This document shows positions 14,067 to 22,096 of a stretch of DNA of 35,483 bases, piece after piece; position 1 is the first letter of the stretch, and each line of letters starts with the position of its first letter. The DNA is taken from positions 1 to 35,483 of the forward strand of contig JAUYFM010000009.1 of the NCBI GenBank assembly GCA_030690945.1, written 5' to 3'. The position numbers and the translations under genes are program-made. Under the pieces are notes generated by a model that saw only the letters and a program-made list of their open reading frames with translations, made no database searches and was not told the origin of the DNA. Source of the stretch: Smithellaceae bacterium. GTDB lineage: Bacteria > Desulfobacterota > Syntrophia > Syntrophales > Smithellaceae.

Positions 14067-15398
14067 ATGAAAGCCCGCATATTAGTCATTGATGACGACG
14101 CTGTCGCTTGTGAATTTCTCCAGGAGGTTCTGCTGCGCGACGGCTATGATGTCGCCGCGTTTACCTCCGCTCTGGCCGCTCTTGAACAAGACCTGTCCGA
14201 ATATGATTTATTGATGTCTGATATTCGTATGCCCGGTATGGACGGCTTGCAATTCTTAAACGAAGTTCAAAAAAAATGGCCGAACCTGCCCGTTATCTTG
14301 ATGACCGCGTACGGGTCTCTGGAAACCACCATGGAGGCGATCAGTCTGGGCGCTTGGGATTATATCAGCAAACCTTTTTCCCCGGAAGATTGCCGCGCGC
14401 TTGTTAAAAAAGTCTTGGAAGTGCGGGAGTTACGCGAGCGACGGTCGAATGGGCCCCCGGAGGCCATCGAAGAAGCGAAGATGATTGGCTCTTCATCCAC
14501 GATGGTTGAGTTCTATAAACAAATTGCCCGTGTTGCCGATTCCCAGGCCAGTGTGCTCATTGAAGGCGAAAGCGGCACCGGCAAAGAACTGACTGCGCGG
14601 TCCCTGCATTCTATGTCGTTGCGCCGCCTTAAACCTTTTGTGGTCGTGCACTGCGGCGCTATCCCTGATAACTTACTCGAATCGGAGCTTTTCGGTTACG
14701 AGCGAGGGTCCTTTACCGGCGCGGATCATCAGCATACGGGACTGATTGAATCCGCGCAGGGTGGCACCATTTTTCTGGATGAAATCACGGAGATGTCCAC
14801 GGCGCTGCAAAGCAAACTCCTGCGGTTCATGCAGGATGGAGAAGTGCGCAGAATCGGCGGACATGAAGTGCGCCACGTCGCGGTTCGCGTGGTCGCGGCC
14901 GCCAATAAAAATATTGATGAAGAGGTAGGTTTTGGCCGTTTCCGCCTGGATCTCCTTTATCGCTTCATTGTGCGTCTGCGCATTCCGCCATTGCGGGAAC
15001 GGCGGGCGGATATCCCTCTGCTGATCGAAGCTATGCTGAAGAAATTGGGCTATCCCGGCGTGCGTGTTTCGGTGGAAACCATGGAGCTACTCATGGCCTA
15101 TGACTGGCCGGGCAATGTGCGCGAGCTGGAAAATGTCTTGCAGCAGACTCTGCTGCTTTCTCCTTTTGTGGTTATTCTGCCGGAAAATTTGCCGGACCGG
15201 TTCCGACAAAAGGTGGAAACCAAAAAAGGCATCGATCTGCCGGAGATGACGCCGCTGGAAGAAGTGCAAAGGGAGCAAATTCTCCAGACCCTCAAAGCAA
15301 CCTCCTGGAATCAGTCCAAAGCCGCCGAGATTCTGGGCATTGACCGCAAAACATTGCGCATGAAAATCCGCCGTTATGGCCTGCAAGATGAAAAATAA
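14067..15398 (+). CDS. Sigma-54-dependent response regulator (NtrC family)
   Basis: 443 residues from the ATG at 14067 (MKARILVIDDD); an ATG five codons earlier is also possible. Receiver domain: acidic Asp9-11, phosphoacceptor Asp52 (LLMSDIRMPGMDG), Thr80, Lys102 (SKPF). AAA+ domain: Walker A GESGTGKE (167-174), sigma-54 contact loop GSFTGA (214-219, where GAFTGA is usual), Walker B TIFLDE, and the R-finger region FRLDLLYR. C-terminal Fis-type helix-turn-helix NQSKAAEILGIDRKTLRMKIRRYGL. It should activate sigma-54 promoters when phosphorylated. The likely partner kinase is convergent, 12 bases away. Confidence 0.95.
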   Translation: MKARILVIDDDAVACEFLQEVLLRDGYDVAAFTSALAALEQDLSEYDLLMSDIRMPGMDGLQFLNEVQKKWPNLPVILMTAYGSLETTMEAISLGAWDYISKPFSPEDCRALVKKVLEVRELRERRSNGPPEAIEEAKMIGSSSTMVEFYKQIARVADSQASVLIEGESGTGKELTARSLHSMSLRRLKPFVVVHCGAIPDNLLESELFGYERGSFTGADHQHTGLIESAQGGTIFLDEITEMSTALQSKLLRFMQDGEVRRIGGHEVRHVAVRVVAAANKNIDEEVGFGRFRLDLLYRFIVRLRIPPLRERRADIPLLIEAMLKKLGYPGVRVSVETMELLMAYDWPGNVRELENVLQQTLLLSPFVVILPENLPDRFRQKVETKKGIDLPEMTPLEEVQREQILQTLKATSWNQSKAAEILGIDRKTLRMKIRRYGLQDEK

Positions 15399-15410
15399 CA
15401 GTTTTTTGCC

Positions 15411-16955
15411 TTAATCGATCATCTCATCCGTCATCCGCAGGTAAAGGATGACGGAAGTTCCACTATCAAGCGTACTTTGAATTTCCATCTGACCGCCATG
15501 CGCCTTGACGATATCACGAACAATGGCCAGCCCCAGGCCGCGCATTCCTTCATCCTTATGGGAGCTGAAGAACGGTTCGCAGACTTTTTTCAGAAGATCA
15601 GCGGGAATGCCCTGTCCGTCATCGGCAATCAAGATTTTGATGGTTTTTGTTGCACGGTCATCTTCGGCGGATATGGTGATTTTACCGCCGTCCGGCATGG
15701 CATCGATGGAATTTTGAATGATATTTAGAAGCGCTGTCTGAATCCGGTAACGATCAACGTATAAAGATGCAACAGATTGGTCAATATTTACATCGATGAT
15801 TACATGGTTTGTTTGTATCAGAGGCTCGACCAGCGGCAATGTGTCACTTAATATTTTATGAACGGTCATCAATTCAAAATGAGGTTCCGGAAGGCGCGTG
15901 GCTTTACGAACATTTTGAATGACGTTGTCCAGCCTTTGTGTCTGTTCGACAATCAAACTTAACTTATGCACGACATCGGGCGGCCAGCCTTCCCGCTCCA
16001 GCATCAGTTTGGCGAGTCCCGCAATGGAATGAAGCGGCGTCCCTAAGTCATGAGCCAGATTGGCCGTTAAATGTCCCAGGGCGGTTAATTGCTTCAAATC
16101 ATCAACTTGTTTTTGCAATTGAACCACATTGAGCGTCTCTTCGCGGACACGCTCTTCCAGATGTCTGGTCAGATCAAGATTCCTGGCCATAACATTTTGA
16201 ATTTCGTCGGCCATCTGATTGAAATGATCGGCCAGCTGCCCCCACTCATCCTCTCGGATGATGGGAATACGTTCCACGTATTGTCCTTTCTGAAATGCAT
16301 CAATGGTTCCGATAATTAGCTTGAGCGGTCTGCCGATTATCCAGCCATAGCTGATTCCCAACAACAAAAGGATGGCCAGCAAAAGTCCGGCACTGCTGAA
16401 AAACAGCAACTGCCGTGCGCGGCTCATGATTTCCGTGTTCGCCCGTGAAAAAGCAATGATACCGACAATAATGTGGGAATCCCTGGTTTCTCCGGAAACG
16501 GGATAGAGCAGCCCCAGCGACGGTCCTGCCTCTGTTTCCAGTTTGACATAACGGGATTTGCCTTTGGCTCTGACTTCGGCTACGATACTATCCGGCCACT
16601 CATATTGAACGCGGCTGGCGCCGGCGATATAATCGACATTTTTACTCCGGATATCAAAAATATCGATTCTGGCCAGACGCACATCGGATTGGATGTGGTC
16701 TTTCAGCGCGGAATCGAGGGTGGCAATGCCTTGTCTGGTCGGAAAGCGTTGATAAAATGTACTGACGGTTTCGGCGACGCCTTCGAGCCTTTTAACTTGT
16801 TGATCGACCAGAATTCTGTTTAAGGCGGTCAGCTGAATAATGCCCCAGATGGCCATGGTCACGGCGAGACCTGCGACCGTCAACGCAATGACCCTGACGC
16901 GGACAGTCAAATTGCTATTATAATCGATAATTTTTGCCAGCAAATTTTTCAACAT
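15411..16955 (-). CDS. Membrane sensor histidine kinase (NtrB-like)
   Basis: 514 residues from the ATG at 16955; the frame is open upstream but would run into a terminator hairpin, so the inner ATG is preferred although no clear ribosome-binding site is seen. TM1 at about 22-43, a periplasmic sensor of about 135 residues, TM2 at about 182-206, a HAMP domain, a short coiled coil, a HisKA domain with phospho-acceptor His302 (LTANLAHDLGTPLHS), and an ATPase domain with N-box QNSIDAMPDGG, G1 DDGQGIP and G2 GMRGLGLAIV. It probably signals to the adjacent sigma-54 regulator. The stimulus is unknown. Confidence 0.93.
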   Translation of the reverse strand: MLKNLLAKIIDYNSNLTVRVRVIALTVAGLAVTMAIWGIIQLTALNRILVDQQVKRLEGVAETVSTFYQRFPTRQGIATLDSALKDHIQSDVRLARIDIFDIRSKNVDYIAGASRVQYEWPDSIVAEVRAKGKSRYVKLETEAGPSLGLLYPVSGETRDSHIIVGIIAFSRANTEIMSRARQLLFFSSAGLLLAILLLLGISYGWIIGRPLKLIIGTIDAFQKGQYVERIPIIREDEWGQLADHFNQMADEIQNVMARNLDLTRHLEERVREETLNVVQLQKQVDDLKQLTALGHLTANLAHDLGTPLHSIAGLAKLMLEREGWPPDVVHKLSLIVEQTQRLDNVIQNVRKATRLPEPHFELMTVHKILSDTLPLVEPLIQTNHVIIDVNIDQSVASLYVDRYRIQTALLNIIQNSIDAMPDGGKITISAEDDRATKTIKILIADDGQGIPADLLKKVCEPFFSSHKDEGMRGLGLAIVRDIVKAHGGQMEIQSTLDSGTSVILYLRMTDEMID

Positions 16956-17026
16956 AATAGAGAACTTATAACAGAAAGAAATAAAATAAACCACGATGAC
17001 TTTTCGGCAGTGGTGTTTCACGAATA

Positions 17027-17061
17027 AAAAAAGGGATGGATTTTCATCCATCCCTTTTTTT
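17027..17061. terminator. Bidirectional intrinsic terminator
   Basis: GGGATGGAT (17033-17041) pairs with ATCCATCCC (17046-17054) over a TTTC loop, with A and T runs on either side. On the minus strand it ends the transcript of the Lys/Ala-rich gene just before the kinase gene. Confidence 0.85.
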
Positions 17062-17084
17062 GCATTATATAAGTCGTAATAAAC

Positions 17085-17453
17085 TTATTTTGCTGCGGGA
17101 GCCGGAGCTGCTTCTACTGCCTTCTTGTCGGCCTTTGCTTTCTTGTCTGCTGCTTTCTTGTCGGCCTTTTCTTTCTTATCTGCTGCCTTCTTGTCGGCTG
17201 CTGCCTTCTTGTCGGCTGCTTTCTTGCCGGCTACTGCCTTCTTGTCGGTTGCTGCTTTCTTGTCATCAGCTTTCAGATCGGCGGCTGCTTTCTTGTCATC
17301 AGCTTTCAGATCGGCGGCGGCTTTCTTATCATCAGCCTTTTTCTCAACCTTTGCTGCATCTGCTTTTGCGGGGGCGACAACCTTGTCAGCGGCGATTACT
17401 GCGGTGCTGAATGCGAACATCAATGCTACAACTAACAATACTAAACGTTTCAT
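17085..17453 (-). CDS. Exported Lys/Ala-rich repeat protein of unknown function
   Basis: 122 residues: a signal peptide (MKRLVLLVVALMFAFSTAVIAA, cleavage probably after AIAA-like VIAA) and a mature part made almost only of Lys, Ala and Asp. An 11-residue unit KADDKKAAADL occurs in two near-identical copies encoded by 33-bp direct repeats (17259-17291 and 17292-17324), then shorter (K)KAADKKA units, ending in VEAAPAPAAK. It is expected to be a long, positively charged, helical or disordered periplasmic chain. It resembles TolA-like or histone-H1-like low-complexity segments only in composition. Strong ribosome-binding site AGGAGGATTTTAAG. Likely ends at the terminator 17027-17061. Confidence 0.8.
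   Translation of the reverse strand: MKRLVLLVVALMFAFSTAVIAADKVVAPAKADAAKVEKKADDKKAAADLKADDKKAAADLKADDKKAATDKKAVAGKKAADKKAAADKKAADKKEKADKKAADKKAKADKKAVEAAPAPAAK
17259..17324 (-). repeat. 33-bp tandem direct repeat within the Lys/Ala-rich gene
   Basis: Two copies differing at about one base, encoding KADDKKAAADL. A degenerate third copy begins at 17325. Such exact repeats suggest recent slippage and a length-variable protein. Confidence 0.8.
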
Positions 17454-17488
17454 CTTAAAATCCTCCTAGTTAATAGTTTTTTGATTAA

Positions 17489-17508
17489 CCCTTAAATTTT
17501 TTTAAGGG
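17489..17508. terminator. A/T-rich hairpin between two exported-protein genes
   Basis: CCCTTAAA pairs with TTTAAGGG over a TTTT loop, between the genes at 17085-17453 and 17538-17933. No T run follows on the minus strand, so it may be an mRNA-stabilising or processing hairpin rather than a true terminator. Confidence 0.4.
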
Positions 17509-17537
17509 ACTCCACCTATCGAAAGGCATCGCACAAA

Positions 17538-17933
17538 TTACTTCATAGCGGATGCTGGTTTCTCTTTTGTCTGCTTTGGTCCATTTTTACCGGAATTTTT
17601 TGCTGCTCCCGGCTTGGCCACTCTGGATGCCGTCAACTTCCCGTCTTTAACGCTGTAATCAATTTTTACGGAATCGTTTACCACGATATCCTGCACCGGG
17701 TTTTCCAGAGCGAATTCCATGATCTCTGCATTGCCTTTAATACTTCGTTCGATCTTAATGGCCGTGCTGGAAATTTCTACAACCTTCCCGCTGGCATTCA
17801 TTTTAGCCGTTTTGACGTTAGCCGTTTTCAATCCAGCGCCTTTGTTTGCCTCTGCTGCAGGCTTATCGGCGGCATAACTAAACGCGGCCAAAATACAAAT
17901 CAGTCCTGCTATGCAAACCAAAGCTTTTTTCAT
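17538..17933 (-). CDS. Small exported protein with a DUF5666-like beta domain
   Basis: 131 residues. A signal peptide (MKKALVCIAGLICILAAFSYAA) is followed by a low-complexity Ala/Lys linker, a compact beta-rich segment (ASGKVVEISSTAIKIERS ... IVVNDSVKIDYSVKDGKLTASRV, about residues 47-105) and a Lys/Pro/Gly tail. The beta segment resembles the OB-like repeats of DUF5666-type secreted proteins; the match is by eye and weak. Function unknown. It shares with the next minus-strand gene a signal peptide and a Lys-rich composition and may be expressed with it. Confidence 0.7.
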   Translation of the reverse strand: MKKALVCIAGLICILAAFSYAADKPAAEANKGAGLKTANVKTAKMNASGKVVEISSTAIKIERSIKGNAEIMEFALENPVQDIVVNDSVKIDYSVKDGKLTASRVAKPGAAKNSGKNGPKQTKEKPASAMK

Positions 17934-18123
17934 AAATTACGATCTCCCAACCCTTGCTGCCCGTCAAATAGCAATGAGCATGCCAACTTCAGAATCGGCC
18001 TATTTGTTGTCTATACTCATGTAATTATTGATTAAATATTTAAAGCAGTTTTCTGCTTATTTGTAATGGCCTGCCAAGGGGGGGAATAACTCCTCAGGCG
18101 ATGGAGAAAAATGCATCAGTTGA

Positions 18124-19179
18124 TCACGTTAGCCTGCGATAAATCCAGCAGTGCAGATAAAAGAAAAATGCTTCGCTCCCGCCCAGGCTCAACAGTTTTT
18201 TGGAAATGATCTGAACGTCTTTTTGCCGGGAGACTTTATGATCGGCGAGATAGATGCTCAGGAGACCGCGGGTAATTAAATGATGAAATTTTGCGTTGGG
18301 CAAACTCGCAACGCTCGCTTGCGCCTGGCCGTAAAAATGACTGAGTCGGCAAGACAGGTGTTCGCTGTCTTTATAGTAAGAGCAAAAGTTCAAATCCGAC
18401 CCGGTGCGGTCTTCCTCCTGGTCAATCAGATAATCCAACAGGATGTGCAATCCCTGAACCCAGGGGAAATAAGCGTTTTTGATTCTGCCAATAAGCTCGG
18501 CAGTCGTTGCCGGATTGAACAGTTGCGAGACGATGCAAAAAACACCCAGCGTTGAACCGGCGCAAGCGGCAAATTCATACCAGGCCATCTGAGGCAAGCC
18601 TTTTTCGTACCCGGCAAACCATGCCTGCAGCCTAGGCAGGCGCTCATCTTTTCGAACATGCTTGTGCACCTGCAAATCAATATAGACACTCGCCAATTCC
18701 TGGAGGGCCGCCGCGCCCAGATGATAGCTGGAAAGACGCCCGAGGACTTCCCTGCAGGTCTGTACCAAAGCGGCCAGATAGCCGCCGTCATCTTGTTCCC
18801 GCCGGAAACGGTAATAGGCGGTAAGCGGTGCGTCCGGCGTCAGGGCGTGCAGCATGGATTCATGCAATGCGCGGAAATCTTTCGGGTCCTGCGATGTGCT
18901 GCGGTCGCAAAGATTATCGAGATAATCGCTGATGGTTTGATAGGCGACAATAAATTTGATCGCGTCTTTATAATGATGACCTGCCAGCAACCCGTAAAGA
19001 GAGCCGCCTTCGCAGTGAAACGCTTTGGTTGCAATACTGGCAAGCGCCTGTCTGCGCAATTCCGGATCGGGAATTTTTTGGGCCCGTTCCTTCCATTGCC
19101 GCAGACATGTATGTGTCACCGGCTGTACCTTCAGGATCATTTTAGTCGTCAGCGATATGAAATTGGTCGGTACCTGCAA
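18124..19179 (-). CDS. Tetraprenyl-beta-curcumene synthase-like terpene enzyme (DUF2600/YtpB family)
   Basis: 351 residues, close to the size of Bacillus YtpB. The characteristic first Asp-rich motif YQTISDYLDNLCDR has Asp85, Asp88 and Asp92, and a second motif HILLDYLIDQEEDR has Asp249, Asp253 and Asp257; both would bind Mg-pyrophosphate. AFHCEGGSLYG near residue 53 is also typical of the family. In Bacillus the enzyme cyclises tetraprenyl diphosphate to a C35 sesquarterpene; here the substrate is unknown. AAGGAGCGGGACTTGC precedes the ATG. There is no prenyl synthase or squalene-hopene cyclase in the window. It is divergent from the YhiN-like flavoprotein gene. Confidence 0.82.
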   Translation of the reverse strand: MQVPTNFISLTTKMILKVQPVTHTCLRQWKERAQKIPDPELRRQALASIATKAFHCEGGSLYGLLAGHHYKDAIKFIVAYQTISDYLDNLCDRSTSQDPKDFRALHESMLHALTPDAPLTAYYRFRREQDDGGYLAALVQTCREVLGRLSSYHLGAAALQELASVYIDLQVHKHVRKDERLPRLQAWFAGYEKGLPQMAWYEFAACAGSTLGVFCIVSQLFNPATTAELIGRIKNAYFPWVQGLHILLDYLIDQEEDRTGSDLNFCSYYKDSEHLSCRLSHFYGQAQASVASLPNAKFHHLITRGLLSIYLADHKVSRQKDVQIISKKLLSLGGSEAFFFYLHCWIYRRLT

Positions 19180-19318
19180 GTCCCGCTCCTTTTGTCTTGG
19201 TCATTACGTTGGCAAGTCTTTAGCACAGGCGCGCTCGTATAACAAGACCGGGCAAATTGATCAATTGACCGTTCTTGCCGATCTGTGATAGCTGTCACGC
19301 CAATGGTGTGAAAATTCA

Positions 19319-20665
19319 ATGAATAATGAAACAGGCATAGATGCCGATGTTGTGGTCATCGGCGGGGGCGCGGCAGGTCTGATGGCTGCCGGACGGTCCG
19401 CCCAGCTGGGCGCCCGCGTGTTGCTTTTGGAAAAAACGGACGGCTGCGGTAAAAAGATCCTGGTCAGCGGCAAGACGCGCTGTAATCTGACCAATGCCGC
19501 CGAACTCAAAGCGTTCATTGCCATGTACGGGCAAAATGGCCGTTTTCTGCACAGCGCATTTTCCCGTTTCTTCCGTCCGGAACTGCTGGCCTTTTTTGAA
19601 CATTATGGCGTGACCACAAAAGTGGAACGTGGCGGCAGAATATTTCCCGTTTCCGATGATGCCCGCGACGTGGTGCGTGTTTTTCAAAAATATCTGGCTG
19701 AAAATAAAGTACGTACTATTTTCAATGCCCGGGTCAGTTCCATCATCCCGGACAAAAATTCCAGATTCGTCGTTCAAACAACGAGTGGTCGTTATCTTTC
19801 CCCGTCCGTTATTATCGCCACCGGCGGCGCCTCCTGGCCTAGCACCGGTTCCGAGGGCGACGGCTATAAAATTAGCGCGACGCTTGGCCACACCATCGTT
19901 TTGCCCAAGCCGGCATTGATTCCTCTGGTTGTCCTCGAGCAAAAGCTGGCCAAGTCCATGCAGGGCGTCTCTTTGCGCAATGTCCGCGCCACCGCGTGGC
20001 AGAAAGAGGCCGCGACGGTTGACTCCGCGCTCACGCCCGGTTGCGATTATGGACGCGGCGAAAAGAAAATTCCTCGGTTACCTCTTCTTGAGAGCCGTTT
20101 CGGTGAAATGCTCTTTACGCATTTCGGTCTGGGCGGACCGATTATCCTGCTCATGAGTCTGGCCGTGGTTGTTGCTCTGGCAAACGGACCTGTTTCCATC
20201 CTGATTGATTTAAAACCCGCCTTGACGAAAGAACAATTACGGAAACGGTTGCAGTCGGATTTAAACAATTTCGGCAAAAGAAAGATCGCGAGTATTCTGA
20301 AAGAATATCTGCCGTCGAAAATGATCGACCCTTTTGTTGTTCTTTCCGGTATGGACGAAGCAAAACTGGCGCACCAGGTCAGCGCCGGCGAGCGGGAAAA
20401 AATGATCGATCTTTTCAAAGCACTGCGTTTCAACGTAAAAGCCCCCCTGCCGCTGACTAAAGCTATCGTGACGGCGGGCGGCGTCGCTCTTGATGAAATT
20501 GATCCGCGCACTCTGGCGTCCAAAAAACGACCGGGCCTTTACTTTTGCGGCGAGGTGATGGATATTGATGCGGACACGGGCGGCTATAATTTGCAGGCCG
20601 CTTTTTCGACAGGCTATGTGGCAGGCGAAAGCGCCGCCGGGCATATTGCGTCGCTGCGCCTATAA
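19319..20665 (+). CDS. FAD-dependent oxidoreductase of the HI0933/YhiN (BaiN) family
   Basis: 448 residues. N-terminal FAD motif DVVVIGGGAAGLMAAGRSAQLG (GGGAAG 15-20) with the family signature KILVSGKTRCNLTN, a middle motif ATGGASWPSTGSEGDGY, and a C-terminal signature TAGGVALDEIDPRTL ... GLYFCGEVMDIDADTGGYNLQ. The family is a widely conserved flavoprotein of uncertain substrate; one member (BaiN) acts on bile acid intermediates, which need not apply here. No strong ribosome-binding site is seen before the ATG at 19319. It converges with the MFS gene, 29 bases apart. Confidence 0.93.
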   Translation: MNNETGIDADVVVIGGGAAGLMAAGRSAQLGARVLLLEKTDGCGKKILVSGKTRCNLTNAAELKAFIAMYGQNGRFLHSAFSRFFRPELLAFFEHYGVTTKVERGGRIFPVSDDARDVVRVFQKYLAENKVRTIFNARVSSIIPDKNSRFVVQTTSGRYLSPSVIIATGGASWPSTGSEGDGYKISATLGHTIVLPKPALIPLVVLEQKLAKSMQGVSLRNVRATAWQKEAATVDSALTPGCDYGRGEKKIPRLPLLESRFGEMLFTHFGLGGPIILLMSLAVVVALANGPVSILIDLKPALTKEQLRKRLQSDLNNFGKRKIASILKEYLPSKMIDPFVVLSGMDEAKLAHQVSAGEREKMIDLFKALRFNVKAPLPLTKAIVTAGGVALDEIDPRTLASKKRPGLYFCGEVMDIDADTGGYNLQAAFSTGYVAGESAAGHIASLRL

Positions 20666-20694
20666 TCCAGAAACAAAGATTTAGTGGATGCTTT

Positions 20695-21969
20695 TCATAG
20701 AATGGAAGATTCTTTGGGATATGTTTCTTTCACCAGAGTACTGGCTACCAGTGCGCCAATGATAGCAATTAAGCAAACCTTGAACACAGCCGAATAAGCA
20801 TCAGCGCTGTATCGACCGTCGATAGATCCAAAAGAATCCAGATACCAGCCTATCAGTGGCTGGCCCAAAGCGGCTCCGGCAAAGGGAAAAATGTTCATCA
20901 AGCCGGTGGCTGTACCTGAAATCTGCTGCGGAAACAATTCCTTGACGGATGAATAGCCCACCGCAGCCATACCTGATAACACAAAGCTGTAAGCAAAACA
21001 CCAGATATAGAGCGTACCCTTGGGAAAATTGCCGGTAAAAAAGGCCAGTGGGATAAACACAAACAGCGCAAGAATCTGGCCGAGAACGATTACTTTTTTA
21101 CGGGAGTGTAATACACTGTCGGAAAGCCAGCTCATGGTCGGAGCGCCAATAATCAGACCAATGGCAAACATTGATAAGACGGCGCCCGCCTGTGCTTTCG
21201 GCATTCCGTAAACATGCATCAAAAAGGGACCGCCCCACAGGCCGACGAAACTCAGAGATACTCCGGCGCCTAAAAAACTACATAATGCCAACGGCCAGAA
21301 CCAAGGCATTTTGATCACCATTACAATTCCCTTCAGTATGCCAATTCTGTCTGTGGGCTTTGTGGATTTTACGGAACCGGTTAAGGGCCGAAAACCTGCT
21401 TCCTGTGGTGTATCCTTGACCAGCAACCATACGGCCACGGCAACAGCCAATGTGACTACCCCGATAAAAATCATACTGCCGCGCCAGCCAACACTATCAC
21501 TCAGTAATGCCAGGGGTGTTGCCGCCGTGTAGGCCCCTACTCCGCCCAGCGACATCAAGAGCCCGCTCATGCGGACGAATTTTTCCGACTCGAACCAGTT
21601 GGTAAGAATCTTCAATGTGGGCACAAAAACCATAGCCACACCGAGGCCCACCAAAACCCGGGCGGCAATTGCCATGCCCACGGTTTGTGCAAAACCCAGA
21701 ACAACTGATCCTACTGCGGCAAAGATGAAAAAGAAGGTTACCGACCGGCGCGGGCCCCAGGAATCGGATAACAGGCCCGCGGGAATCTGCATCAAAGCAT
21801 AGGAATAAAAATAGGCAGATGACAGAACGCCCATCAACGCACCGCCGGTTTTTAAATCACGCATCATGTCCACGGCGACTATCGCCGGCGCAAGCCGGTG
21901 GAAAAAAACAAGCATATAAGCGGCACCCAGAATGCCGAATATCAGATAGCGGTATTTAACAAAGCTCAT
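20695..21969 (-). CDS. Major facilitator superfamily transporter
   Basis: 424 residues from the ATG at 21969 (MSFVKYRYLIFGILG); a TTG 39 bases upstream in frame is possible. Twelve membrane helices with a central cytoplasmic loop (TPQEAGFRPLTGSVKSTKPTD). Signature A-like segments appear between TM2 and TM3 (GLLSDSWGPRRSV) and TM8 and TM9 (SWLSDSVLHSRKKV). It resembles organic-anion/hexuronate-type permeases; substrate unknown. It is downstream of prfC on the same strand by 127 bases, with no obvious functional link. Confidence 0.9.
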   Translation of the reverse strand: MSFVKYRYLIFGILGAAYMLVFFHRLAPAIVAVDMMRDLKTGGALMGVLSSAYFYSYALMQIPAGLLSDSWGPRRSVTFFFIFAAVGSVVLGFAQTVGMAIAARVLVGLGVAMVFVPTLKILTNWFESEKFVRMSGLLMSLGGVGAYTAATPLALLSDSVGWRGSMIFIGVVTLAVAVAVWLLVKDTPQEAGFRPLTGSVKSTKPTDRIGILKGIVMVIKMPWFWPLALCSFLGAGVSLSFVGLWGGPFLMHVYGMPKAQAGAVLSMFAIGLIIGAPTMSWLSDSVLHSRKKVIVLGQILALFVFIPLAFFTGNFPKGTLYIWCFAYSFVLSGMAAVGYSSVKELFPQQISGTATGLMNIFPFAGAALGQPLIGWYLDSFGSIDGRYSADAYSAVFKVCLIAIIGALVASTLVKETYPKESSIL

Positions 21970-22096
21970 ATGAATTATCCGTATAGGAGAATCTGTTTTG
22001 CCAGTCAATGAAATAAATGTAAAATCGCGGTTATCACAGTTTCGGGGTCACCTGATGGCCCCAGGCAGGGACGACTCTAAAGCCACAACGAATATT

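Noticed and set aside
16956-17051. N-terminal extension of the histidine kinase
   Set aside because: The extension would start inside the terminator hairpin of the neighbouring gene; the ATG at 16955 gives a normal kinase N-terminus.
17036-17469. Plus-strand frames rich in Leu/Ser/Cys or Ala/Phe over the Lys/Ala-rich gene
   Set aside because: Repeat-driven antisense frames. The minus-strand frame has a signal peptide, a strong ribosome-binding site and a terminator.
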